The notes under the pieces were generated by a model that searched no databases, was not told where the DNA came from, and worked only from the letters and a program-made list of their open reading frames with translations. Both the position numbers and the translations under genes were made by a program. A DNA stretch of 64,000 nucleotides, taken from NCBI GenBank assembly GCA_017849585.1, contig JAFIGT010000043.1, forward strand, positions 62,001-126,000, in the 5' to 3' direction. Positions 1 to 9,301 of this stretch are shown one piece after another (the stretch's first letter is position 1; each line of letters begins with the position of its first letter). This DNA is from Verrucomicrobium sp. (GTDB lineage: Bacteria; Verrucomicrobiota; Verrucomicrobiia; Methylacidiphilales; UBA1321).

Positions 1-2955
1 TGACGCCACGGTTATTGCCGCTGGCACTGAGCAGGATGAAATGGCCACGCTCTGCAATTCGACAGGCTGATTCTGCTTCATAATCGCTCCCTCCAACCGG
101 GATGAGACTACCTTCAGACTCTGCTCCTTTCCGTTGAGTAATATCTCGCCCGTTTCGCTCTGATACACTCTTTTGGAGTAATCCGTCTTGTTTGACTCTG
201 GTAGAATCTGGCTCTCTTTAAGTTTTTGCAGCAGCGATGGAAACAAACTTCCATCCTGCGAGGAAGCCGTGACGTACCAGTCGCGCACGCCAAGATTGGA
301 AAACTCCGTTGGCGTCAGCTCTATATCCGCCTTGATTTTTGTCACACCACCAAATGAAGTCACCTCAGGATAGACGATGCCAACACGCGTCAGCATGCTC
401 AACTTGGCATAGTCATCTCCAATCGCGGAGAGCGTGTTTTTCGGAAATAAATTTCTGTCACTTAAGGTAAGCTGAACCGAATGTGTCGCCTCCTTCACGT
501 CGCGACGCAGCCATGTCAGTGCCATTACAGTCTCCGAGGCGCGCGAAATTGGATCCTGAGGAAACTCAAAAGTATTCACAGGAGGTATTTCGTTGTTGTA
601 CCAAGCAGACGGGTAAAGACTTTCGCCTTCGTGACTGTAGATAGCGTCCCAGCCCTGTAGAGCCGCATAGGAACCTAGGTAAAGTCCACGCTCGTGACGG
701 TAGCGGTTGGGCGCACTGTGAGCATATTCCGTCAGCATGAATGGTCGATCGAGAAAACGAACTGCCGCCGCCGCCCGGAAATAACTTGAGTTGATCGAGC
801 TGTCCTGGCTGATCAGCATATCCATGTCTTTGCCGCCTCCCCAGATCTTCCCTGTCGTGGATTTTTGAACCAATCCTTTAGTGGGCGCGTAATTAGGGTG
901 AGCAAAGTAACTATGCTGGGCAATCACCGGCATTTTGGCCCGAACCGGCATCTCCATTGTGCGCATGATCATGTCCCATTGCGTAACGATACCCGGATAC
1001 CCTATTTTACGCAGCTGGGTCACATACCAATCCGTGGTCGCCGACATGGTTTGGATGAGGAACTGACAGGCATCGTTGGCACTCGCGTCCCCCCGCCTCA
1101 ATACATCCTCACTAATAACAGGAACATTTCTGAATGAGATGGAATTCTGCTTCCATGCAGCACGCAAGGCTTCTTCTGTGCCATACTTTTTCTGCAGATA
1201 CTGGCCAAAGTGCGGCGTCAGTTGCTGCATCTGCGCCGCATTGAAGAGTAGTAAATCCTGCTCATTATACGGCTCGAGACAGGCCAGGGCCGGTTCATCC
1301 TTGAGAGGTACTCCGGTATATGGATTTTTGTGGGTCAACAGTGTTTCCACTGCCTTGAGCCACTGCTTGCGATAGGTTTCGTTAAAAAAGAGTTGAATTT
1401 TGAAACTCTTGTCCTGACTCACATTGACCCGCGAGTAACCCGACTTCGCACTCATGAGGTCGAGGTTAATATAGATTCCGTTTTGCTTTAGACAAAAGAG
1501 GAGATAATCAAACTTGTCGATGACGGCCTCGTCAAAATGCGGCGTCTCTTCGACATCTTCCGAAGGCCATCGCGACTGGCTGTTTGCGCCTCCAGCGAAC
1601 ATTGTGTCTATACCTTGGAAGCGAACGATATTGTAGCCACGCTTGGCGATGGTTTCCGCCCATTGTTTGATCTCTTCCTTGGTGGCAAGGTGGAGAGCCC
1701 AACTGCAGGACCAGCTATTGAATCCAAGCAATCTCACCGACTTCTCCAAATCCTTTTCGAACGCGAGACGTCCAGTTGAATTGATCGTCAAACGCCCCTT
1801 TGCGCCGGCAATTGATCGTTCTCCAGCTATGCTCGAGAAGTCTAGAGCGGTACCACTTTTAATGGCTAGCTTGTCCTTATCTAGATTTACAGATTTCCAA
1901 TTAGGACCGTTTCGGATGGTCACTACATTATTGTCATCAGGAGCTCGCCTGGCTTCGCCACAGACAAACCTCCAACCGTCGGTTCCGCTCATGACTTTGG
2001 CCACGAGCAGGTTGTTTCCCTGCCTCACTGGAAACTCGATCACGTGGTCATCTATCGTAAAGTCATGCGAGTTGTTTCCAACGGGCACGTTGCTATAAAC
2101 TTTTTCTCCGTTCAGATAGAGTTCCAGCCACCAGTCGGCAGAAAATCCGAATCGCATCCGTCCTGCAGATTTGCTCTGAAACTCGTTATAGAGGTAGGCA
2201 CAATCTTTTGCCGAGAACTGGGGATTCAGCTTCGCCAGATCAATGCCACTACCGACAAATTCAACTTCTTTAGGCTTATCACTCGCACTGATCCCAGAAA
2301 CTCTATACGCCGACTCTTGTGCGGAATCCACACCGCTTCCCGCGAACACTAGCTTCCACTTTATGCCAAGGCCATAGGGCAACAATGCCGTTTTTTCGCG
2401 CAGGGTCACCGGTCCTAGATACAGTGTTGCTGGAGCACCGAATTTCCCGAACATTAGTCGAGGAATCGCCAGCGGCTCCGGCCAATCGCTGGTGACTTTA
2501 AATGTAAACTTGTACAACTTCCAATCCTGCCCCAGCTCCGCCGAACTCACCGATCCCGGAATGATCGTCCATGGAGCATTCAGATGCGCCACCACCAACT
2601 GAAATACTCCGGGCTGTGTGGCCTTTCCATAAAAACTTATCTCATAATTATTACCCGATTTAAGTAGCCCCACGCCTTTATAAGTCACTTGCACATCCTG
2701 AATAGCCGCTTCGCTGCGCAGCTCATTGAGCACGACTTTTATCACGTCGCCTCCATCTGGCGATTTAATGCTGGTATCCGATTCGAGCAACGCATTACAC
2801 CCCTTGGCTGCATAGAACCTGAACTCGCTGCGATTGGAATAGTCCCACCGCTTCTCAAATTCTCCGGCTTGAAGTAGGGTGGCGGCAAAAAGTGCGGCGC
2901 ATGAAAGGGAAAACCCTTTTGCTATTTGAATGGCTGCTGTGGGCTTAGAGTACAT
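1..2955 (-). CDS. Secreted glycoside hydrolase-like protein (3' end outside window)
   Basis: The frame is open from an ATG at 2955 down to base 1, giving 985 codons with no stop, so the C-terminus is missing. The N-terminus is a signal peptide (basic start, then CAALFAATLLQA before GE). Two beta-sandwich-like regions follow: one with a CBM-like stress on FYGKATQPGVFQL, and one around residues 240-330 containing LYLNGEKVY and GNNLLVAKV. From about residue 420 comes a TIM-barrel-like hydrolase section with LLGFNSWSCSW, the strand RGYNIVRFQ and FMLTEYAHSAP, where the Glu is a candidate catalytic residue. This layout fits large GH5/GH42-like enzymes of polysaccharide-degrading Verrucomicrobia. 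The exact family and substrate are not determined. Confidence 0.75.
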   Translation of the reverse strand, partial: MYSKPTAAIQIAKGFSLSCAALFAATLLQAGEFEKRWDYSNRSEFRFYAAKGCNALLESDTSIKSPDGGDVIKVVLNELRSEAAIQDVQVTYKGVGLLKSGNNYEISFYGKATQPGVFQLVVAHLNAPWTIIPGSVSSAELGQDWKLYKFTFKVTSDWPEPLAIPRLMFGKFGAPATLYLGPVTLREKTALLPYGLGIKWKLVFAGSGVDSAQESAYRVSGISASDKPKEVEFVGSGIDLAKLNPQFSAKDCAYLYNEFQSKSAGRMRFGFSADWWLELYLNGEKVYSNVPVGNNSHDFTIDDHVIEFPVRQGNNLLVAKVMSGTDGWRFVCGEARRAPDDNNVVTIRNGPNWKSVNLDKDKLAIKSGTALDFSSIAGERSIAGAKGRLTINSTGRLAFEKDLEKSVRLLGFNSWSCSWALHLATKEEIKQWAETIAKRGYNIVRFQGIDTMFAGGANSQSRWPSEDVEETPHFDEAVIDKFDYLLFCLKQNGIYINLDLMSAKSGYSRVNVSQDKSFKIQLFFNETYRKQWLKAVETLLTHKNPYTGVPLKDEPALACLEPYNEQDLLLFNAAQMQQLTPHFGQYLQKKYGTEEALRAAWKQNSISFRNVPVISEDVLRRGDASANDACQFLIQTMSATTDWYVTQLRKIGYPGIVTQWDMIMRTMEMPVRAKMPVIAQHSYFAHPNYAPTKGLVQKSTTGKIWGGGKDMDMLISQDSSINSSYFRAAAAVRFLDRPFMLTEYAHSAPNRYRHERGLYLGSYAALQGWDAIYSHEGESLYPSAWYNNEIPPVNTFEFPQDPISRASETVMALTWLRRDVKEATHSVQLTLSDRNLFPKNTLSAIGDDYAKLSMLTRVGIVYPEVTSFGGVTKIKADIELTPTEFSNLGVRDWYVTASSQDGSLFPSLLQKLKESQILPESNKTDYSKRVYQSETGEILLNGKEQSLKVVSSRLEGAIMKQNQPVELQSVAISSCSVPAAITVAS

Positions 2956-3025
2956 AGGATCCTTGTCTTGACCGAAACACAAATCATCTAGCACGCTCAA
3001 GCGGCTGATGAGGGCAGGCCTGTAG

Positions 3026-3739
3026 TTAGTCTATGGCGACGCCGAAATTGCTGGCGCACGGTACGCCTACTTCTTGATTGTATCCCGAGATGCCCGCGTA
3101 AGTGAGTGAAGGTGTAATTTTTTTCGCTTTAAGATCCATGCCGCTGACTTCCTTCTGCCCATTTATCCACACGCTGATAGCGCCAAATTCGACATCGTAG
3201 GTGAGTTTTACCCGAATCATTTCATGGCTTCGATAAGAAGGAATCGGTCCCGATTTGAGATTGATCACTTTCGCAGCGGTAATGTCTTCTGGGTCTGGAT
3301 TGAAGAGCAGGGAGTAAGTCGTATTGGTTCTCAAGATCACGCATAATCCGCCAAAAGTCGGATTTCCGAGGCTAGACTTCCCGAAGCCGATACCCATCCA
3401 TGCCAGTTTCCCCTCCGTGCTCTCGGGCTGGAGTTCTGCCTCGACCGTGATTCGACGCTCTGCGGGTGGCAACTTGATGCGCGCCACTAGCGCAGTAGAG
3501 GCGGAGGTGGTTGTGATGCAGCCACGATCATTGGAACGCGTCAACTTTACGTTTGGAGTAGCCTCCCACAAAAGTTTGTCCGAGGATCCAACGCGCATTC
3601 GATTGAGCTGTCCCGCAGTAGATCCTGCCTCACCATCGAAGGTATCAGTGATGATTGTTGCGGCTTCCTGAGCGAAGCAGGTAACCGCCATCAGAGCCAG
3701 GCTCACCAACACCTCTTTAATATTAGAGAATCGTTTCAT
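3026..3739 (-). CDS. Secreted beta-sandwich (concanavalin-like) protein
   Basis: This 237-residue protein has a signal peptide (VLVSLALMAVTCFA before QEA). The mature part opens with IITDTFDG and alternates short hydrophobic strands (LAWMGIGFGK, IRVKLTYDV, ISVWINGQKEV), as expected for a LamG/concanavalin-like lectin fold. A similar opening (LISDGFNRTG) is found in the PEP-CTERM protein at 62771-63592, but this copy lacks a PEP-CTERM tail. It lies just downstream of a pseudopilin-like gene in the same orientation. A role in surface glycan binding is inferred only from fold and context. Confidence 0.6.
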   Translation of the reverse strand: MKRFSNIKEVLVSLALMAVTCFAQEAATIITDTFDGEAGSTAGQLNRMRVGSSDKLLWEATPNVKLTRSNDRGCITTTSASTALVARIKLPPAERRITVEAELQPESTEGKLAWMGIGFGKSSLGNPTFGGLCVILRTNTTYSLLFNPDPEDITAAKVINLKSGPIPSYRSHEMIRVKLTYDVEFGAISVWINGQKEVSGMDLKAKKITPSLTYAGISGYNQEVGVPCASNFGVAID

Positions 3740-3795
3740 ATATCAGAGCTAAAGTCTTAAATTTGCAAATGGCAGGCGTAACTCCGCACATCGAG

Positions 3796-4491
3796 TTACG
3801 GATTAACCAGCAGGTAATTGCGCCTGAGATCTCTGTCAGAGTTGAATAAAACCGCGTTCACGCCTTCAGTGTGGCCATCGGCAAAAACGGCCATGATTCT
3901 TCCTGTTCCCCGATCACTGGGGCGGGCCCAGGGCGATTTGGGATTGGATACAATGGAATTTGGCCCCATATACCACTCGCCATTCGGTACCGCACGGCTT
4001 CCATCTTCTGCCGCCAAAACCATGATGACCTGCGAGCTTCTTGCCCCAATGGATGCAACGGCCAATGCCGTCGGCGCCGAGGACATCCCGGTCACTCCGC
4101 TGCGCAATACATCCGTATTGGCCGCATAATCGCTAAGAGCGTTGTGCCTCCCAGACGGAATCAGCGGATCAACGAAGACCGGACTGCGTGTCGTTCCGGG
4201 CGCGGGAGGCAAATAGCTAGCGAGCATGCCCTGACACCAAATCGGGTTAGTGAATCCCGTCCCGGCGGCATTGGTGCCACTGATCATCGGATAGAACCCT
4301 TGATTATCTGCAGCATAGAGATGTATTGCTTGACCGATCGATCGAAGATTGGACAGGCTTTTGGTTTCCTTGCTCGAGCGCATGGCTTTTGCCAACGCCG
4401 GATAGGCCAGCGTCGTCAACACCACGATCATGGCTATGCAAACGCACAACTCGATCAGGGAAAAGCCGGATCTACTATTGATGAGCTTCAT
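3796..4491 (-). CDS. Pseudopilin-like protein (prepilin N-terminal methylation motif)
   Basis: The N-terminus MKLINSRSGFSLIELCVCIA is a type IV prepilin/GspG-type leader: a short basic leader, Gly before Phe, and Glu at +5, followed by one hydrophobic helix. The C-terminal half is the soluble domain typical of the PVC 'DUF1559/prepilin-like' families, ending in MAVFADGHTEGVN. The frame extends to a GTG at 4506, but the ATG at 4491 gives a normal prepilin leader length and is preferred. These proteins are presumed substrates of a prepilin peptidase and a type II/IV-pilus-like secretion apparatus. None of that machinery is in this window. Confidence 0.8.
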   Translation of the reverse strand: MKLINSRSGFSLIELCVCIAMIVVLTTLAYPALAKAMRSSKETKSLSNLRSIGQAIHLYAADNQGFYPMISGTNAAGTGFTNPIWCQGMLASYLPPAPGTTRSPVFVDPLIPSGRHNALSDYAANTDVLRSGVTGMSSAPTALAVASIGARSSQVIMVLAAEDGSRAVPNGEWYMGPNSIVSNPKSPWARPSDRGTGRIMAVFADGHTEGVNAVLFNSDRDLRRNYLLVNP

Positions 4492-4548
4492 ACCTCTGGT
4501 TATCACGAACTCAGGAGTTAGACCGATGAATATCTTCCGCAGGCCTTT

Positions 4549-6174
4549 CTAGATTTTGCGTCTGCACCTACTGAGGGCATACAGAATCAAGCTGGCGCCG
4601 AGAAATGCCGTGGAGGAGGGTTCCGGCACCGTAACGATCAGGTTTACGATACCATTGGTTGAGGTGTCGATCTGATAGTCGAAACCAGACGGCATCGTGG
4701 TGCCGATCGCCAGACCCGCGCCAGTTCGGTTGCCTGTGTAGGTAAACAAGGTATAGATTCCCGTATCAAATCCGCTTAAGGCGGTTACGTTGAGAGTACC
4801 ATTGAGCGCCAGATCTCCGGTAATGGCAATCAGGTCATCTGTTGTGCTGGCAGCAGCAGCCAAGTCGAAGTTGATGGTCGAGAGGCTGCTGAGCGTCAAG
4901 CCGGACCCGAGAGTGAGTTTACCACCCAGATTGACACCTGCCACGCTGATATCACCTGCAGCAAGAATTCCTCCGTCTCCGACAACTACGGCGCGATTGA
5001 TGGTACCCGTACCACCCAATGTCGCACCAGCGCCTACATTTACCAAGCTACTGCTAGCACTCAACGTACCATTAACCAAAAGGGTTCCTGCATTAACGTT
5101 GGTATTCCCAGAGTAGTTGTTATTAGTCCCGCCAAGCGCCACAATACCGCTACCAGTCTTTGTTACCACGTCGATCGCTCCCACATCTGTTCCGCGACGT
5201 TGAAGATTGCTCGTAAAGTTAACGCGACCACCGGATGCGGCCGTCAGCGTCAAAGGTTGCGCCGTATCTCCCGCAGTGCCTCCAGTCATAAAGACCGTAC
5301 CCGAGTAGGTAGAGACGTCTGCCGTCGATCCACCAATAGTGTAATTGGTTGTGCCTGCGGTATTGGATACCAGAGAAATGGATCTACCAATCGTGACCGC
5401 TCCAGAAGTCACAAGCTGTGCGGTGGGCGAGCCCGTACCCAGTCCGACTGCTATGGGACTTGTTCCGTTGCCAAAGGCGCCGGCCTGCCCATTGAGGGAG
5501 TTTGTGGCAACTTTGACCGTACCACCCCAGATATAGGTGTTACCCGTATAGGTGTTAACTCCGCTCACTACGAATGTGCCAGTGCCAGTGCCGTTGTACG
5601 CCATCTGCCCGGTCGATCCAGATATGACACCATTCAAAGACAGCGTTCTGTTGGGTTGCACCATAAATCCGATCGATTGCCCATTGGTATCGCTCCCCCC
5701 GTTAATGGTCATATCTCCATTGTAGGCAGTAAAACCTGTTGCCCCCAATAACTTCAAGCTGGAATTGATCGTTTGAAGGTTGGACGATGCGTTGGCAACC
5801 GCATTTGAGTAGTTATTACCCAAACCTTGCACCGATATCACACCAGTTCCGCCTACTGTGAATGAACTCGCACCTGATGAAAATTTGAGGGTCTTAACCG
5901 TGAAATCCTGATCAAGGCTCGGACTAGTCCTCACCGAGCCGGCAAACTGGATATCCGTCGTAATGCCACTCACGGGTCCTCCCGACGGATCTCCCACCCA
6001 GTTGGCGCCATCCATCCAGTCGTTACCAGCTGCGCTGCCGCCGTCCCAAACCGTCTGGGCCAACGTCATGTCCACGGAAGTAACCGCCAGAAGCACCACG
6101 GCCGCCACGATATGCCATCGTGCAACTATCCTGCCACTCATTACACCGACGTCGACTACGTTGCCTGCTTTCAT
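4549..6174 (-). CDS. Autotransporter-associated beta-repeat protein with PEP-CTERM tail
   Basis: This 541-residue protein starts at the ATG at 6174, which has AGGA about 5 bases upstream; the frame also reaches a GTG at 6189. A long signal peptide ends near VDMTLAQ before TVWDGG. The mature protein is a Gly/Thr/Asn/Ser-rich beta-solenoid with repeats such as TYTGNTYIWGGTVKV and NYSGNTNVNAGTLLVNGTL, which are autotransporter-associated beta strand repeats. The C-terminus is a PEP-CTERM sorting signal: VPEPSST, a hydrophobic helix, then RCRRK. It is probably exported and tail-processed by an exosortase, as a large surface or secreted fibre. No exosortase gene is present here. Confidence 0.85.
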   Translation of the reverse strand: MKAGNVVDVGVMSGRIVARWHIVAAVVLLAVTSVDMTLAQTVWDGGSAAGNDWMDGANWVGDPSGGPVSGITTDIQFAGSVRTSPSLDQDFTVKTLKFSSGASSFTVGGTGVISVQGLGNNYSNAVANASSNLQTINSSLKLLGATGFTAYNGDMTINGGSDTNGQSIGFMVQPNRTLSLNGVISGSTGQMAYNGTGTGTFVVSGVNTYTGNTYIWGGTVKVATNSLNGQAGAFGNGTSPIAVGLGTGSPTAQLVTSGAVTIGRSISLVSNTAGTTNYTIGGSTADVSTYSGTVFMTGGTAGDTAQPLTLTAASGGRVNFTSNLQRRGTDVGAIDVVTKTGSGIVALGGTNNNYSGNTNVNAGTLLVNGTLSASSSLVNVGAGATLGGTGTINRAVVVGDGGILAAGDISVAGVNLGGKLTLGSGLTLSSLSTINFDLAAAASTTDDLIAITGDLALNGTLNVTALSGFDTGIYTLFTYTGNRTGAGLAIGTTMPSGFDYQIDTSTNGIVNLIVTVPEPSSTAFLGASLILYALSRCRRKI

Positions 6175-6614
6175 TTGTTGTCCTTTCACTTGTTGCTATC
6201 CAGTTAAATCCGAAAAAATTGAATACCTTGCCCTTCGCGGCTACTGACGTTGGCCGCGAGCATCCCGAAGCACGTAGAGCAGGGTCTGTTTCGGCTGTCG
6301 CAGTTCCATGCTAAAGAGAAGGATTGTTTTCATATGACTCGCCCATTTGAATCGGCTCTATTGCAAGAAATACTCATCCACGCCGCAATTCATTGCAATG
6401 AGGAGCCTTATTGAACTGTTAAATTTCATGCAAATTCTTCAAGTAGTTCCGGAAGATAGAGGCACCCTGGCCTAGTACGCCATGTAGAAGATGCGGGACA
6501 GTTCGTTGCGCTCGATGCATGTAGCCTGCACAGCGACAAGGATATCCACCAGCGAAGCGACTGCGCTCAATCATAATGGCGAAACTTCTACGCAGACATG
6601 TCGCGCTGCAAATT
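6175..6614. other. Intergenic region of about 440 bases
   Basis: This region lies upstream of the beta-repeat protein gene and downstream of the GH10 gene, both on the minus strand. It should hold the promoter of the former. A short inverted repeat, CGCGGC...GCCGCG, occurs near 6236-6257. No convincing -35/-10 pair or conserved RNA was recognised. A 70-codon frame at 6419-6631 has no coding character that I can see. Confidence 0.4.
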
Positions 6615-7931
6615 TTAGATGGTAACAACATCGGTCGGAGCCTGTATGCGACTGGAACTACTGCTCAGCGTAAGGGTAACGAACTGCCTGGGGGTACTCA
6701 CCAACAGCTCTGCAGAGGTTTCGTTCTCGACAGAAATCTGATAGGAACCCAGAAAGCCCCGAAAGACGAACTCCCCGACAGCATTGGTTTTTCCTCGAAC
6801 ATCGGTCCTCCACTCCCGATGAATCAAATCGTGGAGTGCTCGGTAGCTGGGTTTGGGCTCGAGCTTGGAGTTCAACAAACCTGGGTACACGTGATTTTCT
6901 CCCGCGACGGCTCCTCCATCGGGAACATTCCACCAGGTAATCGCATCCACAATGGGATGACTGAACCAGAGTCGGTATAGCGCGCGCGCCACAGATGCCT
7001 GCATGGCCTGCCCAGAGGCACTGTTTTCCGGAGAAGTCAGTGTAATCTCACTGATATGTACAGGCAGTCCGAACGTAGCCAACTCATCAAGCGCAGCCAA
7101 CAGTTTGTCCGCAACGAAGAGTTTTCCGGCAACAAAGTCGTATAGATCTTGATCTCTGAAAAGATGAAATTGCAGGCCAATACCACCAATGTCGACGCCG
7201 CGGTCGATCAGTCGCTGAACCATATCCTTGTAACGTGGCAGGAGGCTGGTCCAAGCGTCCGGAATTTCGTTTATGTAGAAACGGGTTCCTTCCGGGAAAT
7301 GCTGTCTGGCCCAGTCGAATGCCCGAAACTCATAATCTGTCGGCATAGGAAGAGAAACCGGCAAGCCGCGTTGAGGGACGGCTTCGTTGAGCACATCCCA
7401 ACGTTCTATATTGCCGTATAGCCGACCTAGTTCCTTGACGTGCGCCTCCCATTGACCAGCCGCCCGATCCGGATTGCGATCCAGCCAGTCCGGAACACTA
7501 TAATCCGCATGATCCCATACCAATGTGTGCCCATGCATGCGCAAACCTCGCTTCCGGCAAAAAGCGATGACTTGATCCGGCGGTGGACGACGAGCAATAA
7601 ATGGACTGTCCGCATGATATCGGGGACACCCCTGCACAGGTTCCAAATCCTTCCAATAAAACGGAACGGTGGCACCGTTGAAGAGGGCGCAGTAAGCATC
7701 CTCATAGCGACGATTCATCTCTTCGGATGGATATCCTCCCAGCATAAAAATATTGCCTCCAAAATGGAAAGCCGAACAGGTTTGCCTGGCAGCAACGCGG
7801 ACTCCGGAAAGCGGATTACCGTCCGCATCCACGACCCGCACTACGACGGCACCCTTACGGTGGTTCTCGATACCGGATTCAATGCGGGATTCTAACTCTT
7901 GGCTGAAGAGAAAATTGACGTTGGAATTCAT
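6615..7931 (-). CDS. GH10 family endo-beta-1,4-xylanase-like glycoside hydrolase
   Basis: The 438-residue protein has the GH10 signature series. HGHTLVWD lies at residues 133-140, ERWDVLNEAVP carries the acid/base Glu183, and LPVHISEITLTSP carries the nucleophile Glu295; GLQFHLF and ITWWNVPDGG are the later barrel strands. A small N-terminal beta domain (residues 25-60, VVRVVDADGNPLSGV) and a C-terminal beta tail (385-438) flank the barrel. There is no signal peptide, so the enzyme may be cytoplasmic and act on imported xylo-oligosaccharides, which is unusual for a long-chain xylanase. It is divergent from the LacI-type regulator at 8031, its likely controller. Confidence 0.9.
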   Translation of the reverse strand: MNSNVNFLFSQELESRIESGIENHRKGAVVVRVVDADGNPLSGVRVAARQTCSAFHFGGNIFMLGGYPSEEMNRRYEDAYCALFNGATVPFYWKDLEPVQGCPRYHADSPFIARRPPPDQVIAFCRKRGLRMHGHTLVWDHADYSVPDWLDRNPDRAAGQWEAHVKELGRLYGNIERWDVLNEAVPQRGLPVSLPMPTDYEFRAFDWARQHFPEGTRFYINEIPDAWTSLLPRYKDMVQRLIDRGVDIGGIGLQFHLFRDQDLYDFVAGKLFVADKLLAALDELATFGLPVHISEITLTSPENSASGQAMQASVARALYRLWFSHPIVDAITWWNVPDGGAVAGENHVYPGLLNSKLEPKPSYRALHDLIHREWRTDVRGKTNAVGEFVFRGFLGSYQISVENETSAELLVSTPRQFVTLTLSSSSSRIQAPTDVVTI

Positions 7932-8030
7932 GGATGATTGGAGAGTTTGTTTGCAAAGGGCATCTCCATAAGGCGAATCTATAAAGTGGATACGGTTGAC
8001 ACAATCGACGTGATTATTTAACTGTTCAAT

Positions 8031-9044
8031 ATGTCGCGCACATCAATCCGCACGTTGGCAGGGCAACTTGGCCTTTCTCCGGCGACAGTCTCCATGGCGT
8101 TGCGAAAGGATCCGCGAGTACACCCAGAAACCACCCTCCGCGTGCAGCAAGCCGCAGAAAAGGCCGGCTACGACGTCGACCCCATCATGTCCGAAGGCTT
8201 ATCTCGAGCCCGGCGCGGCACATTCTACCGGGAAACTCTGGCATGGTGCTGTGACAGTCCCTGTCCCAAAAAAAACCAAACCTGGCTACGCACACTGTTT
8301 AAAGCCGCAGAGGAACAAGGCAAGCTCTTGGGTTACTCAATCGAGTATTTTCATTTTGAAAATTTGCAGCCACGAACACTGGCTCGCTTGTGCCGTATGT
8401 GGAAAGCGCGAGGAATTCGCGGGGTCATACTCGGACCGTGCGACAAGGAATTGAGCCAGCCTCCCTTCGAGTGGAACGACTTAGCATGGGTGGCTATAGG
8501 TCACAGCCTTTCCTTGCCGCTGTTGCACCGAGTCCGTAGGGATTTCGATGCCGATATCGAAAGAGCCATTGTACGGTTAACTCAAAAACGTGTCCGCCGG
8601 CCAGGATTCCTGAGCGAACCGGAAAGCCACCATCTATTTCACACATCGCTGTTGCGGTCGGCCCTTACCTATTATCACACGTCAGGGGAGAGTTGCCCGG
8701 AGCCCTATATTGAACTTACCTTCAATGATGTCTCGAGATTTCGCGCATGGATCAAGAGCATGCGGATCGATTCACTAATTGTTTCACGGCCAATGCCCCT
8801 GCTGCAATGCGCCATGGGCAGGAAACTACCTTCGGTCATTCTGTCTCCAGACGAACAAGGAGCTATTCCCGAGAGATGTGATGGTTTTATCGCCAACTAT
8901 CAAGCGATGGGTCATGCCTCGATTAACCTGATGCATCACCTGCTGATGAATCGCCACTTGGGCATTCCGGAATTGCCGCAAACCATGCTGGCGTCATCCC
9001 CTTGGCATCAATTCAGATCAGTACCCGGCAAGTTCGCTTCATAA
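8031..9044 (+). CDS. LacI-family transcriptional regulator
   Basis: This 337-residue protein begins with a LacI helix-turn-helix (SIRTLAGQLGLSPATVSMAL, then RVHPETTLRVQQAAEKAGY). A periplasmic-binding-protein-like effector domain with weak conservation follows (VRRDFDADIERAIVRL, CDGFIANYQAMGHASINLM). It is transcribed divergently from the GH10 gene across about 100 bases, the usual arrangement for a local repressor of a sugar-utilisation gene. The effector domain lacks the usual VDDD/GFDD-type signature near the C-terminus, so its ligand cannot be guessed. Confidence 0.85.
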   Translation: MSRTSIRTLAGQLGLSPATVSMALRKDPRVHPETTLRVQQAAEKAGYDVDPIMSEGLSRARRGTFYRETLAWCCDSPCPKKNQTWLRTLFKAAEEQGKLLGYSIEYFHFENLQPRTLARLCRMWKARGIRGVILGPCDKELSQPPFEWNDLAWVAIGHSLSLPLLHRVRRDFDADIERAIVRLTQKRVRRPGFLSEPESHHLFHTSLLRSALTYYHTSGESCPEPYIELTFNDVSRFRAWIKSMRIDSLIVSRPMPLLQCAMGRKLPSVILSPDEQGAIPERCDGFIANYQAMGHASINLMHHLLMNRHLGIPELPQTMLASSPWHQFRSVPGKFAS

Positions 9045-9301
9045 AATCATTTCGCCGAGGGATAGGGCAATAGGGGGCATTTTTTTCGGAGGGGTAATCG
9101 GCCTACCCACTGGTCGATCACACCTCAATCTCGTGACGACACTCTTTAGCGCCATGCACCCCTGCCTTATTCCTTTCTTCTAATGAAATAAAAGATGTAT
9201 CCAAAAATGAGGCCTAATACCCAAGTAATGACCACGAATCTAAACCAGGATAAACTACAATCGGAGTTTCAGTGGAGAATCAACCCGGCGCGGAGACTCT
9301 T

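Noticed and set aside
6419-6631. 70-codon minus-strand frame after the GH10 gene
   Set aside because: Short, composition not protein-like, overlaps the GH10 end, no recognisable motif.
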